64,000 bases of DNA from Pengzhenrongella frigida (GCF_004168625.1 NZ_SDWW01000005.1:62001-126000), one strand, 5' to 3'; positions 53,129 to 62,533 are shown, counted from the first letter of the stretch. The notes: a model not told the origin generated them from the sequence alone. Numbers and translations are program-made.

Positions 53129-55845
53129 CCGCGGCGGCGCTGCTTCCCCCGGCCGGCCTGCCCGGGCTCGACCCGGCGTGGTCGCGGCTCGTCGAGGTCC
53201 CTCGGGTGGACGGCCGTGGCGGGTCGGACACGTGGCACGTCCTGGACAACGCCGTCGACCTCGCGGCCGGCGACGAGACCGCCGGCACGCTGCTCTGCGT
53301 GCACGGCAACCCCACGTGGTCCTACCTCTGGCGGGATGTCGCCCGCGCGGCCTCGAAGCCGGCCGACGGCGGCCGCCCGTGGCGCGTCATCGCGGTCGAC
53401 CAGCTGGGGATGGGCTTCTCGGAGCGCACCGGACGCACGCACCGGCTGCGCGACCGGGTGGTCGAGCTCGGGGCGCTCACGGACGCCCTCGGACTGACCG
53501 GTCCGGTCGTCACGGTCGGGCACGACTGGGGCGGTGCCGTGTCGCTCGGGTGGGCGGTGGAGCACCGTGCGCAGCTGGCGGGCGTGGTGCTGACCAACAC
53601 GGCCGTGCACCAGGACCTCGGGGTGGCCGCACCGGCGCCGCTGCGGCTCGCGCTCACCGGTGGGGTGCTGCGCACCAGCACCGTCACGACGACGGCGTTC
53701 CTCGAGACCGCCCTCGCCCTCGCCCACCCCCCGCTCAGCGCGGCGGTCCGGGACGCCTACCGGGCGCCGTACCGCACACGCGCGCGCCGCGTCGCGATCG
53801 GCGACTTCGTGGCGGACATCCCGCTCGCCGCCGACCACCCGAGCCGGCCCGCCCTGGATGACCTGGCCGCTGCCGTGCGCACGCTGGACGTCCCGGCGTT
53901 CGTGGCGTGGGGACCGCGTGACCCGGTGTTCGTGGGCCGCTTCCTCGACGATGTGCTCGACCGGCTCCCGCAGGCGGACGTCCATCGCTTCGAGGGGGCG
54001 GGGCATCTCGTCGCGGAGGACGTCGACTTCGCCGGTGCACTGCTGACCTGGCTCACGGATCAAGAAGTCGACACCCCTGACCTCGACACCCCTGACCTCG
54101 ATGCCCCTGAGCTCGAGGACGGCGTCACCCGCACGCCGTTCCGCCCGCTCGGAGCAGCCGTCGACGAGCGCGCCGACGACGACGGACCGGCGCTGGTCGA
54201 GCTGGCCCCGATCGGGGGCGGGGGGCCGCGCTCCATCTCGTGGGCCCTGCTCGCACGTCGCGTCGACGAGATCGCCCGGGGGATGGGCCTCGCCGGGGTC
54301 GGGCGAGGCGACCGTGTGTGCCTGCTCGTCCCCCCGGGCGCCGACCTCACGGCCGCGTTGTACGCCTGCCTGCGCATCGGGGCGGTGGTCGTGGTGGCCG
54401 ACGCCGGGCTCGGGATCCGCGGCCTGTCGCGGGCGGTGCGTGGCGCGAGCCCCGACGTCGTCATCGGCGTGGAGCGCGCCCTGCTCGCCGCCCGCGCGCT
54501 GGGCTGGCCCGCGCGACGGTTCGGTGCCGGACCGATGTCCCGTGCCAGCCGCCGTCTCCTCGGCGTGGAGACGACCCTGGTCGAGCTCGCAGCCAGCGGG
54601 CGCACGCCGTTGGGCGGCGTGCCCGCCGCTCTACCGTCCGGCGGCGTGCCCGCCGCGATGCCGTTGGGCGGCGTGCCCGCCGCTCTGCCTCCCGCCCCCG
54701 GCCCGCACGACCCCGCCGCGGTCCTGTTCACGTCCGGATCGACCGGTCCGGCCAAGGGCGTGGCCTACACCCACGGTCAGCTCGCGGCGATGCGCGACGT
54801 GGTCGGGACGACGTACGGGATCGGGCCCGGCACCGCGTTCGTGGCCGGCTTCGCACCGTTCGCGCTGCTCGGCCCGGCGCTCGGCGCGACGTGCGCGTGC
54901 CCGGACATGGATGTCACCGCCCCCCGGACGCTGACAGCGGCCGCGCTCGCAGCCGCCGTCGCCGCGATCGACGCCGCCGTGGTGTTCGCCTCGCCCGCGG
55001 CGTTGACCGCGGTGGTCGCCAGCGCCGACGGTCTCGACGAGGAGGGCCGGCGGGCGCTCGCGGGCGTCGGGGTGTTCCTCTCGGCCGGGGCCCCCGTGCC
55101 GCCCGAGCTGCTCGCCGCGGCCGGCGCCCTCATGCCGGCGGCTGCGCCGCACACGCCGTACGGCATGACCGAGGCCCTGCTCGTCACCGACATCTCCCTC
55201 GACGAGATCCGGGCAGCCGCCGGCGGGGAGCCCGCCGTCCGCGGCGTGTGCGTGGGTCGGCCGGTGGAGGGGGTGCGGATCGCGATCAGCCCGCTCGACG
55301 ACCGGGGCGCAGCCACCGGTGCGCTCACGGGCGCCCCCGGGGTGACCGGCGAGATCCTGATCCGGGGCGCGCACGTGATGGACCACTACGACCGCCTCTG
55401 GCTGACCCAGCGGGCGTCCGCGCGCGACGTCGGCTGGCACCGCACCGGCGACGTCGGCCAGTTCGACGACGCCGATCGGCTCTGGGTCGAGGGTCGTCTG
55501 CGGCACGTGATCACGACGGCCGAGGGCGTGCTGACGCCGGTCCGCTTCGAACGGCTCGCCGAGGGCGTCGCCGGGGTGGGTCGGGCGGCCGCCGTCGGGG
55601 TGGGACCCGCGGGCGTGCAGCAGGTCGTGCTCGTCGTCGAGACCGTCCCGGCGACGCGGCGTCCCGGGCTGGCGACGACCGAGCTGACCGCCCGGGTGCG
55701 TGCCTCGATCGACCGTCCGGTCGCCGCGGTGTTCGCCGTGCCCCGGCTGCCCACCGACGTCCGGCACAACTCCAAGGTGCAGCGCACCCGGATCGGGATC
55801 TGGGCTGGTCGGGCGCTCGCCGGCGGGCGGCTGGGCGCGCCGTGA
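53125..55845 (+). CDS. oleBC: OleBC fusion: beta-lactone decarboxylase plus beta-lactone synthetase
   Basis: A 906-residue fusion. Residues about 1-310 are OleB, an alpha/beta hydrolase related to haloalkane dehalogenases: nucleophile D134 in GHDWGG, acid D266 in GPRDP and base H294 in GAGHLV; it turns a cis-beta-lactone into alkene and CO2. A linker with acidic DTPDL repeats (residues about 314-330) leads to OleC, an ANL enzyme making the beta-lactone from a beta-hydroxy acid with ATP: FTSGSTGPAKG (535-545), YGMTEALL and the C-terminal lysine K884. OleBC fusions are known in Micrococcales. Three 9-residue repeats lie at 495-521. Confidence 0.93.
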   Translation: MTAAALLPPAGLPGLDPAWSRLVEVPRVDGRGGSDTWHVLDNAVDLAAGDETAGTLLCVHGNPTWSYLWRDVARAASKPADGGRPWRVIAVDQLGMGFSERTGRTHRLRDRVVELGALTDALGLTGPVVTVGHDWGGAVSLGWAVEHRAQLAGVVLTNTAVHQDLGVAAPAPLRLALTGGVLRTSTVTTTAFLETALALAHPPLSAAVRDAYRAPYRTRARRVAIGDFVADIPLAADHPSRPALDDLAAAVRTLDVPAFVAWGPRDPVFVGRFLDDVLDRLPQADVHRFEGAGHLVAEDVDFAGALLTWLTDQEVDTPDLDTPDLDAPELEDGVTRTPFRPLGAAVDERADDDGPALVELAPIGGGGPRSISWALLARRVDEIARGMGLAGVGRGDRVCLLVPPGADLTAALYACLRIGAVVVVADAGLGIRGLSRAVRGASPDVVIGVERALLAARALGWPARRFGAGPMSRASRRLLGVETTLVELAASGRTPLGGVPAALPSGGVPAAMPLGGVPAALPPAPGPHDPAAVLFTSGSTGPAKGVAYTHGQLAAMRDVVGTTYGIGPGTAFVAGFAPFALLGPALGATCACPDMDVTAPRTLTAAALAAAVAAIDAAVVFASPAALTAVVASADGLDEEGRRALAGVGVFLSAGAPVPPELLAAAGALMPAAAPHTPYGMTEALLVTDISLDEIRAAAGGEPAVRGVCVGRPVEGVRIAISPLDDRGAATGALTGAPGVTGEILIRGAHVMDHYDRLWLTQRASARDVGWHRTGDVGQFDDADRLWVEGRLRHVITTAEGVLTPVRFERLAEGVAGVGRAAAVGVGPAGVQQVVLVVETVPATRRPGLATTELTARVRASIDRPVAAVFAVPRLPTDVRHNSKVQRTRIGIWAGRALAGGRLGAP
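54607..54687 (+). repeat. 27-bp in-frame triplication in the OleC domain
   Basis: Three 27-base units encode PLGGVPAAL, PSGGVPAAM and PLGGVPAAL, just before the ATP-binding signature. Confidence 0.9.
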
Positions 55846-56867
55846 CCAGCCCCGTGACCAGCGCCGTCACCAGCGCCGGGTCCGGGGCCGCGACCGGGCA
55901 GCGGGTGCTGGTCACGGGGGCGAGCGGGATGCTCGGGCGAGCCGTCGCCGTCCGGCTGCAGCGCGACGGCCACGCCGTCCGGACGTTCCAGCGCCGACCC
56001 GCCGGGGTGGACGGCGCCGACGAGGTGCGTGGCTCGGTGACCGACGCGAACGCCGTGGCGCGGGCGGTGCACGGCTGCGACGCCGTCGTCCATCTCGCCG
56101 CCAAGGTCTCGTTCACCGGTCGGGAGGAGGAGTTCCGGGCGGTCAACGTGACCGGCACCCGGACGATGCTCGCGGCCGCGCGCGCCGCCGGGGCACGAAG
56201 GTTCGTGATGGTGTCCTCGCCGTCGGTGGCGCACGTCGGCACCTCGATCGTCGGCGCGGGCGCGGGTCCGGCGGACCCCGTCCGGGCGCGCGGCCACTAC
56301 GCCCGCACCAAGGCCATGGCTGAGCTCGCCGCGCTGGCCGCCGACTCGCCCGAGCTGCGCGTGCTCGCCGTGCGCCCGCACATCGTGTGGGGTCCGGGGG
56401 ACACCCAGCTCGTCGAACGGATCGTGAACCGCGCCCGATCCGGGCGGTTGCCGATCCTGGGGTCGGGGGCCGCCCTGATCGACTCGACCTACGTGGACAA
56501 CGCCGCCGACGCGATCGCGGCTGCGCTGGTCGCCGACAACGCCGCCTACGGGGCGTCCTACGTGGTCACGAACGGTGAGCCCCGCCCGGTCCGGGACCTG
56601 CTCGCGGGCATCTGCGCCGCGGCGGGCGTACCCGCTCCCGGTTGGTCGGTGCCGTCGCCCCTCGCCCGCGCGGTCGGTGGCGTGATCGAAGCGATGTGGA
56701 TCCGCCCCGGGTGGGGCGAGCCGCCCATGACCCGGTTCCTCGCGGAGCAGCTGTCGACCGCCCACTGGTTCGACCAGCGGCGGACCCGGACCTCGCTCGG
56801 CTGGGCGCCCGCGGTCACGCTCGACGCCGGGCTGGCCCTCCTGGCCGCGAGCTACCCCCGGCGCTAG
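55842..56867 (+). CDS. oleD: OleD, NADPH-dependent 2-alkyl-3-oxoalkanoate reductase
   Basis: A 341-residue extended short-chain dehydrogenase that reduces the OleA product to the beta-hydroxy acid used by OleC. The nucleotide loop VTGASGMLGRAVAV (about residues 25-38), the catalytic Y and K in HYARTKAMAE (YxxxK), and RPHIVWGPGDTQLV are visible. The 20-residue N-terminus (TSPVTSAVTSAGSGAATG) is low complexity; a later GTG in the repeat could be the start. The GTG overlaps the oleBC stop as GTGA, closing a coupled oleA-oleBC-oleD operon. Its stop directly abuts that of recQ on the other strand. Confidence 0.92.
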   Translation: MTSPVTSAVTSAGSGAATGQRVLVTGASGMLGRAVAVRLQRDGHAVRTFQRRPAGVDGADEVRGSVTDANAVARAVHGCDAVVHLAAKVSFTGREEEFRAVNVTGTRTMLAAARAAGARRFVMVSSPSVAHVGTSIVGAGAGPADPVRARGHYARTKAMAELAALAADSPELRVLAVRPHIVWGPGDTQLVERIVNRARSGRLPILGSGAALIDSTYVDNAADAIAAALVADNAAYGASYVVTNGEPRPVRDLLAGICAAAGVPAPGWSVPSPLARAVGGVIEAMWIRPGWGEPPMTRFLAEQLSTAHWFDQRRTRTSLGWAPAVTLDAGLALLAASYPRR

Positions 56868-59066
56868 CTAGCCGATCCCGAGCACGAACGGGTACACCGC
56901 GCTCGCGCCCGCACGGCGCAGCAGGCGGGCGGCCACGGTGAGCGTCCAGCCGGAGTCGGTCCGGTCGTCGATCAGCAGGACCGCACGCCCGGCCAGCCCG
57001 CCGGTCGCCTCCGGGGACAGCTCGAGCTCCAGCCGGCGGGCGACCCCGGCCAGCCGCTGCGCGGAGTTCACGTCGTGCCGACCCGCGCCGAGGCCGGCGA
57101 CCGGCTGGACGTGACCGAGCACCGGGACACCGAGCCGGCGGGCCACCCCCGCGGCGAGGTGCTCGACCAGCGTCGGCCGTCCGGCCGAGGTGACGATGAC
57201 GACGCCGGCGGGAGCCGGGTCGAGCTGCCAGGCCTCGAGGACCTCGAGCACCGGGCGGCGGAGCGCGACCGGCAGTCCGTCGTCGGCGACCGAGGGCGCG
57301 AACAGGTCGCGCAGCTGCCCGCCCCAGCCGATGCCGTCGAGGCGCGCGACCGCCCGTCCGGTCTCGGCCCGCTCACCGGCCGCGATCCGACCGGACAGCT
57401 CGACCCCGAGGCCGGTCATCCCCGCCGGCCACTGCCGCCGCGGTTCGACCTCGACGCCGGGGACGGAGAGCCGTTCGCGCGCCGCGGTGACCTCCGTCTC
57501 GTCGGGGGCCGCGTCGGTGGGGGCGCCGCCGCACACGTCGCAGCGGCCGCACCGCCAGCCGGGCTCGAGGTCGGGGTCGTCCAGGGAGGCGCGCAGGAAC
57601 GCCATCCGGCACTCGTCGCCGCGCACGTAGTCGACCATGGCCTGCTGCTCGGAGCGCCGGGTCGCGGCGACCCGCTCGTACCGGTCGCCGTCGTAGTCCC
57701 ACTCCTGCCCGGTGGAGGTCCAGCCGCCGCGCACCCGCCGGACGACGCCGTCGACGTCGAGCACCTTGAGCATCAGCTCCAGACGGTTGCGGCGCAGCGA
57801 GACGCGCGTCTCGAGGGCAGCGGTCGACAGCGTGCCCGAGCCTTCGAGCGCGGCCAGGGTGGCACGCACGTCCGCCTCGGCCGGGAAGGCCATCGAGGCG
57901 AAGTAGTCCCAGATCGCGCGGTCCTCCCGGGCAGGCAGCAGCACGACCTCCGCCTGCTCGGTCGCACGGCCCGCCCGGCCGACCTGCTGGTAGTACGCGA
58001 TCGGCGAGGCGGGTGCGCCGAGGTGGATGACGAACGCGAGGTCGCCCTTGTCGAAGCCCATCCCGAGGGCGGAGGTCGCGGCGAGCGCCTTGACCCGGTT
58101 CGCGAGCAGGTCCTGCTCCGCCACCTCCCGTTCGGCGGTGTCGGTCTGGCCGGTGTACGCGCGGACCTGGAGCCCGGTGCCCCGGAGGTACTCGGCCACC
58201 TGCTGGGCGGCCGCGACGGTCAGGCAGTAGATGATCCCGGAGCCCTCGATCCGGGGCAAGTTGTGCGCGAGCCAGGCGAGCTGCGCGGCAGTGCTCGGGA
58301 GCTGGCGCACGGACAGGTGCAGGCTCTCGCGGTCGAGGGACCCGCGCAGCACGAGCACGTCCGCGAGACTCTCGCCGGACCCGGACCCCGTGCCAGCCCC
58401 GGTCACCGCCAGCTGCTCCGCCACGTCGTCGGTCACGCGGGCGTTCGCCGTCGCCGTGGTGGCCAGCACCGGGATGCCGGTGGGCAGCTCGGCCAGGAGG
58501 GTGCGGATGCGCCGGTAGTCCGGCCGGAAGTCGTGGCCCCAGTCGGAGATGCAGTGCGCCTCGTCGACGACCACGAGGCCCGCCGTCGCGGCGAGCCGGG
58601 GGAGGACCTCTTCACGGAAGCCGGGGTTGTTCAGCCGCTCGGGGGACACGAGCAGCACGTCGACCTCGCCCGCCGCGATGCGCTCCTGCACGGCCGACCA
58701 GTCCTGGACGTTGGACGAGTTGATCGTCTCGGCGCGGATGCCGGCCCGCTGAGCGGCGTCCACCTGGTTGCGCATGAGCGCGAGCAGCGGCGAGATGATC
58801 ACGGTCGGACCCGCGCCGGCCGCGCGCAGCAGCGCGGTGGCCACGAAGTAGACCGCCGACTTGCCCCACCCGGTGCGCTGCACCACCAGGGCCCGGCGCC
58901 GGTCCGCGACGAGGGCCTCGATCGCGGTCCACTGGTCGGTGCGCAGCACCGCGTCGTCGCGCCCGACGAGGGCGACCAGGGCCGCCTGGGCCTGGGCGCG
59001 CAGGGCCTCGCGGTCGACGGGCTCGGCGGGGGGCAGGTGCGCCGCGGTGGTCTGCGAGAGGGGCAT
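56868..59066 (-). CDS. recQ: RecQ-family helicase with phosphoribosyltransferase-like C-terminal domain
   Basis: A 732-residue 3'-5' DNA helicase. Walker A VQRTGWGKSAVYF (about residues 65-75), DEAH box VVDEAHCISDWGHDFRPDYRRI (about residue 166), motif QVGRAGRA-like, and a RecQ zinc cluster (ECRMAFLRA, then CGRCDVCGG near residue 503). Instead of an HRDC domain, the C-terminus (about residues 620-732) holds a phosphoribosyltransferase-like fold ending AVLLIDDRTDSGWTLTVAARLLRRAGA, where the PRPP-binding loop of PRTases is matched. Such fusions occur in actinobacteria; the role of the tail is unknown. A leaderless-type TACCAT precedes the ATG. Confidence 0.92.
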   Translation of the reverse strand: MPLSQTTAAHLPPAEPVDREALRAQAQAALVALVGRDDAVLRTDQWTAIEALVADRRRALVVQRTGWGKSAVYFVATALLRAAGAGPTVIISPLLALMRNQVDAAQRAGIRAETINSSNVQDWSAVQERIAAGEVDVLLVSPERLNNPGFREEVLPRLAATAGLVVVDEAHCISDWGHDFRPDYRRIRTLLAELPTGIPVLATTATANARVTDDVAEQLAVTGAGTGSGSGESLADVLVLRGSLDRESLHLSVRQLPSTAAQLAWLAHNLPRIEGSGIIYCLTVAAAQQVAEYLRGTGLQVRAYTGQTDTAEREVAEQDLLANRVKALAATSALGMGFDKGDLAFVIHLGAPASPIAYYQQVGRAGRATEQAEVVLLPAREDRAIWDYFASMAFPAEADVRATLAALEGSGTLSTAALETRVSLRRNRLELMLKVLDVDGVVRRVRGGWTSTGQEWDYDGDRYERVAATRRSEQQAMVDYVRGDECRMAFLRASLDDPDLEPGWRCGRCDVCGGAPTDAAPDETEVTAARERLSVPGVEVEPRRQWPAGMTGLGVELSGRIAAGERAETGRAVARLDGIGWGGQLRDLFAPSVADDGLPVALRRPVLEVLEAWQLDPAPAGVVIVTSAGRPTLVEHLAAGVARRLGVPVLGHVQPVAGLGAGRHDVNSAQRLAGVARRLELELSPEATGGLAGRAVLLIDDRTDSGWTLTVAARLLRRAGASAVYPFVLGIG

Positions 59067-59072
59067 GCGTCG

Positions 59073-59078
59073 ATGGTA
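59073..59078 (-). promoter_or_regulatory. -10 element of recQ (leaderless)
   Basis: TACCAT on the minus strand, 6 bases before the ATG at 59066. Confidence 0.4.
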
Positions 59079-59097
59079 GGCAGACCCACCCCCACGC

Positions 59098-60123
59098 TCA
59101 GGCCGTCGGGTCCAGTGCGACGCTGCCGTCGATCAGCCCACCGGCGAGCTCGGCGAGCACGGCGTCGACGTCGCTCATCGGACGCAGGGTGACGCTCGGG
59201 TCCACGGCCCGGGTCGCGTACAGCTCGAGGGCCTCGGCCAGGTCGAGCCGGTTCCCCACCATCGTGCCCCGCACGGTCAGGCCGCGCCGGACGGTGTCGA
59301 CGATGTCGAGCGGGAAGCTCCCGGGCGGCAGGCCGACCAGGGCCATGGTGCCGCCGGGGCGGAGCATGGCGATCGAGTTCGTGAAGGCCTGGGCGGTGGT
59401 CGCGGTGATGATCGCGGCGTGCGCCCCCCCGACCTGGGTCGTCAGCTCGATTCCCGGGTCCTGCGTGAGCGAGTTCACGGTCAGCTCCGCGCCGTGCTTG
59501 CGCGCCAGGGCGAGCTTCGACTCGTCCACGTCGACGGCGGCCACGCGCAGCCCCATGGCCCGTGCGTACTGCACCGCGAGGTGTCCGACCCCGCCGATCC
59601 CGGAGATGACGACCCACTGGCCCGTGCGGACCCCGGTCGTCTTGAGCGCCTTGTAGGCAGTCACCCCGCTGCACAGGATCGCGCAGACCGCGACCGGGTC
59701 GGAGCCCGCCGGGATGTGCGCCGCGTAGCGGGTGTCGAGGAGCATGTACTCCGCGAAGCTGCCGTCCACGGAGTAGCCCGCGTTCTCCTGCGCCGGGCAC
59801 AGGGGTTCGTCGCCGGAGAGGCAGGCGGGGCACCTCCCGCACGCGCTGGCCAGCCAGGTGCCGCCCAGGCGGTCACCGATCCGGGTGCCGGTGACGTCGG
59901 TCCCGACGGCCACGACCGACCCGTGCCCGGCGTGACCGGGGATGATCGGCAGCGTGGCGGGCGGACGCCAATCGCCTCGGAGGGTGTGCAGGTCGGTGTG
60001 GCAGACACCGGTGTACTCGACCTTGACGAGAGCCTGGTGCGGTCCCGGGCTGGGGACCGGCACCTGCTCGATCGACAGTGCCCGCCCGAACGATCGCACG
60101 ATGGCGGCTCGCATGGTGTCCAT
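59098..60123 (-). CDS. Zinc-dependent alcohol dehydrogenase (AdhP-like)
   Basis: A 341-residue medium-chain dehydrogenase oxidising alcohols or reducing aldehydes with NAD(P). Catalytic zinc ligands C41 (GVCHTD), H64 and C151; structural zinc cysteines C95, C98, C101 and C109 (ACGRCPACLSGDEPLC); the nucleotide loop GIGGVGHLAVQ. The usually conserved glutamate of the GHE motif is A65 here (PGHAGHG). The ATG has CAGGAGG 5 bases upstream. It lies upstream of recQ on the same strand, divergent from hisC. A link to the ole pathway is possible but unproven. Confidence 0.92.
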   Translation of the reverse strand: MDTMRAAIVRSFGRALSIEQVPVPSPGPHQALVKVEYTGVCHTDLHTLRGDWRPPATLPIIPGHAGHGSVVAVGTDVTGTRIGDRLGGTWLASACGRCPACLSGDEPLCPAQENAGYSVDGSFAEYMLLDTRYAAHIPAGSDPVAVCAILCSGVTAYKALKTTGVRTGQWVVISGIGGVGHLAVQYARAMGLRVAAVDVDESKLALARKHGAELTVNSLTQDPGIELTTQVGGAHAAIITATTAQAFTNSIAMLRPGGTMALVGLPPGSFPLDIVDTVRRGLTVRGTMVGNRLDLAEALELYATRAVDPSVTLRPMSDVDAVLAELAGGLIDGSVALDPTA

Positions 60124-60278
60124 CGTTGCCTCCTGGGGCACAGGGTCCGGCGGATGGCCTGCTCTGGGCTCAACGCTAGGTCGCACCGACCGCCCGTGCC
60201 CGGGACGAAGGGCCCCGGTTTCGCCCGCTGAGGTGCGGCCATATCCGACCGGAGTGGGGCAGTGCAGGAAGTCCTCCG

Positions 60279-60284
60279 TACAAT
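60279..60284 (+). promoter_or_regulatory. -10 element of the hisC promoter (leaderless)
   Basis: TACAAT, 7 bases before the GTG at 60292. This supports the GTG at 60292 over the one at 60262, which lies upstream of the -10. Confidence 0.6.
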
Positions 60285-60291
60285 CCCACCC

Positions 60292-61386
60292 GTGCCCCTT
60301 CCCCTGCGCCCCGAGCTCGAGGGCCTTCTTCCGTACGGCGCGCCTCAGCTCGACGTGCCCGTGCGACTGAACGTCAACGAGAACCCCTACCCGCTGGCCG
60401 ACGACGTCGTGGCCGACATCGCCGCCGACGTCGCCGTGGCGGCGCGCGACCTGAACCGCTATCCGGACCGTGACTTCCTCGCCCTGCGCGAGGACCTCGC
60501 CGCCTACCTGGCCGGCGAGGCCGGCGTCCGGCTCGCCCCCGAGCAGCTCTGGGCCGCGAACGGTTCCAACGAGGTGATGCTCCACCTGCTGCAGGCCTTC
60601 GGCGGCCCGGGCCGTACCGCGCTGTCCTTCGCGCCGACGTACTCGATGTACCCCGAGTACGCCCGCGACACCTCCACGGCCTGGGTCGCCGGCCGACGCG
60701 AGGCGGACTTCACCCTGGACCCCACGGTCGCGGCCGCCGCGATCGCCGCGCACGCGCCGTCGGTCGTGCTGCTCGCGAGCCCGAACAACCCCACCGGCAC
60801 GATGCTGCCGGTCGAGACCATCAAGGCGGTGCTGGCCGCCGCGGCGCTCGTGCCGGGTGGCTGCGTCGTCGTCGTCGACGAGGCCTACGGGGAGTTCCGC
60901 CGCGCGGGGGTGCCGTCCGCGCTCGAGCTGCTCGCTCAGTACCCGCAGCTCGCCGTCAGCCGCACGATGTCCAAGGCGTTCGGCCTGGCCGGCGCTCGCG
61001 TCGGCTATCTCGCCGCGTCGAGCGAGCTGATCGACGCGCTGCGGGTGGTCCGGCTGCCGTACCACCTGTCCGGCGTGACCCAGGCGGTGGCCCGCGCCGC
61101 GCTCCGGCACGCGCCCGCGCTGATGGCGCAGGTCGGCTCGCTGCGCGACGAGCGGGACGCGTGCGTGGCGTGGCTGCGCGAGCGTGGTCTGACGGTGGCG
61201 GACACGGACGCGAACTTCGTGCTGTTCGGCACGTTCGACGACCGGCACGCGATCTGGCAGGGTCTGCTCGATGCAGGGGTGCTGATCCGCGAGGTCGGCC
61301 CCGACGGATGGCTGCGGGTGTCGATCGGTACCCCGGACGAGATGACGGCGTTCAAGGACGCCCTGGTGGAGGTGGCCCAGCTGTGA
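60292..61386 (+). CDS. hisC: Histidinol-phosphate aminotransferase HisC
   Basis: A 364-residue PLP enzyme (class I/II aminotransferase) that makes histidinol phosphate. N-terminal [72 protein letters not shown], and the PLP lysine in [20 protein letters not shown]. The start at 60292 ([17 protein letters not shown]) follows a good -10 at leaderless distance. It heads the hisC-hisB-unknown-hisH run; its stop overlaps the hisB GTG. Confidence 0.95.
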   Translation: MPLPLRPELEGLLPYGAPQLDVPVRLNVNENPYPLADDVVADIAADVAVAARDLNRYPDRDFLALREDLAAYLAGEAGVRLAPEQLWAANGSNEVMLHLLQAFGGPGRTALSFAPTYSMYPEYARDTSTAWVAGRREADFTLDPTVAAAAIAAHAPSVVLLASPNNPTGTMLPVETIKAVLAAAALVPGGCVVVVDEAYGEFRRAGVPSALELLAQYPQLAVSRTMSKAFGLAGARVGYLAASSELIDALRVVRLPYHLSGVTQAVARAALRHAPALMAQVGSLRDERDACVAWLRERGLTVADTDANFVLFGTFDDRHAIWQGLLDAGVLIREVGPDGWLRVSIGTPDEMTAFKDALVEVAQL

Positions 61387-62039
61387 GTGACGTGCTGAGT
61401 GACGACGCTGTGAACGAGGCGAACGAGCCCGGTGCGGCGCGCGCGCGGACGGCGCGGATCGAACGGTCCACGTCCGAGTCGAGCGTGCTCGTCGAGATCG
61501 ACCTCGACGGCCGGGGGCGCACGGACATCTCGACGTCCGTGCCGTTCTACGACCACATGCTCACCGCGCTCGGCAAGCACTCGCTGATCGACCTGACGGT
61601 GCGCGCCACGGGGGACACCCACATCGACGTGCACCACACGGTCGAGGACGTCGCGATCGCGCTGGGTGAGGCGCTGCGGGTCGCGCTCGGCGACAAGGCC
61701 GGGATCGCACGCTTCGGCGATGCGACCGTGCCCCTCGACGAGGCGCTCGCACAGGCCGTCGTCGACGTGTCCGGCCGGCCGTACCTCGTGCACACGGGCG
61801 AGCCCGCCGGTCAGGAGTACCACCTCATCGGGGGGCACTTCACGGGATCGCTGACGCGGCACGTCTTCGAGTCCATCGCGCACCACGCGGGGATCTGCCT
61901 GCACGTGCGGGTGCTCGCCGGTCGCGACCCGCACCACATCGTGGAGGCGCAGTTCAAGGCGCTGGCCCGGGCGTTGCGGGCCGCTGTCGAGCCCGATTCT
62001 CGGGTCGACGGCATCCCCTCGACGAAGGGCGCACTGTGA
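61383..62039 (+). CDS. hisB: Imidazoleglycerol-phosphate dehydratase HisB
   Basis: A 218-residue manganese enzyme that dehydrates imidazoleglycerol phosphate. It is the monofunctional form, without a phosphatase domain. Typical motifs: [59 protein letters not shown], and [15 protein letters not shown]. Before the core sits a 20-residue charged leader ([15 protein letters not shown]). The GTG overlaps the hisC stop and its stop overlaps the next gene by 4 bases. Confidence 0.97.
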   Translation: MSDVLSDDAVNEANEPGAARARTARIERSTSESSVLVEIDLDGRGRTDISTSVPFYDHMLTALGKHSLIDLTVRATGDTHIDVHHTVEDVAIALGEALRVALGDKAGIARFGDATVPLDEALAQAVVDVSGRPYLVHTGEPAGQEYHLIGGHFTGSLTRHVFESIAHHAGICLHVRVLAGRDPHHIVEAQFKALARALRAAVEPDSRVDGIPSTKGAL

Positions 62040-62500
62040 GCGTGCCCGACGACGCGTCGTCCCTGCTGGGGGAGGTCGCCTTCGCCCTCGTGCTCACGCC
62101 GGTCGCCGGCGCCGAGGCGCTGGCCGCGACCTGCGCGATCGCGAAGATCGCCGCCGACGTCGTGCCGTCGCCCGTGGGCGCGCTCGCGGTGTGCCGCGTG
62201 ACGTCGAGCGACGCGCCCGCGGCCGCCGCCGGTGCGTTGTCCCGCCTGTTGCGCGGGGTGCCGCTCGTGCTGATCGAGCGCCGCGAGGGGCAGCTCTCCG
62301 CCTCGCGCTGGCTCGACGGGGACCGGGGCGACGACCTCGCGCCGGGCCTCGTCCTCAACGACGCCCCGGAGGTGCTCGAGGACCTGGTGCTCGGGTCGAC
62401 CACCCCGGCGGAGCTCGACGGGGTCGTCTCGAGCGTGGGCATGTCCCGCCTGAAGGCGATGCGCGTGCTGGCCGCGGCCGCCCGCGCCGCGCGTCAGTGA
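62036..62500 (+). CDS. Unknown protein inside the histidine operon
   Basis: A 154-residue Ala-rich protein, likely soluble. It reads [51 protein letters not shown] and later [35 protein letters not shown]. No signal peptide and no clear catalytic motif. I do not recognise the family. Its GTG overlaps the hisB stop and it ends 46 bases before hisH, so it is co-expressed with histidine genes. Codon use and GC at third positions look like its neighbours, arguing for a real gene. Confidence 0.8.
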   Translation: MSVPDDASSLLGEVAFALVLTPVAGAEALAATCAIAKIAADVVPSPVGALAVCRVTSSDAPAAAAGALSRLLRGVPLVLIERREGQLSASRWLDGDRGDDLAPGLVLNDAPEVLEDLVLGSTTPAELDGVVSSVGMSRLKAMRVLAAAARAARQ

Positions 62501-62533
62501 GCTCCTCGATCCGCCGAGGGTTCGTCCAGCCCG

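Noticed and set aside
57075-59192. A 705-codon plus-strand frame opposite recQ
   Set aside because: Composition is low-complexity R/G/D/V with no domain; the minus strand carries complete RecQ helicase motifs.
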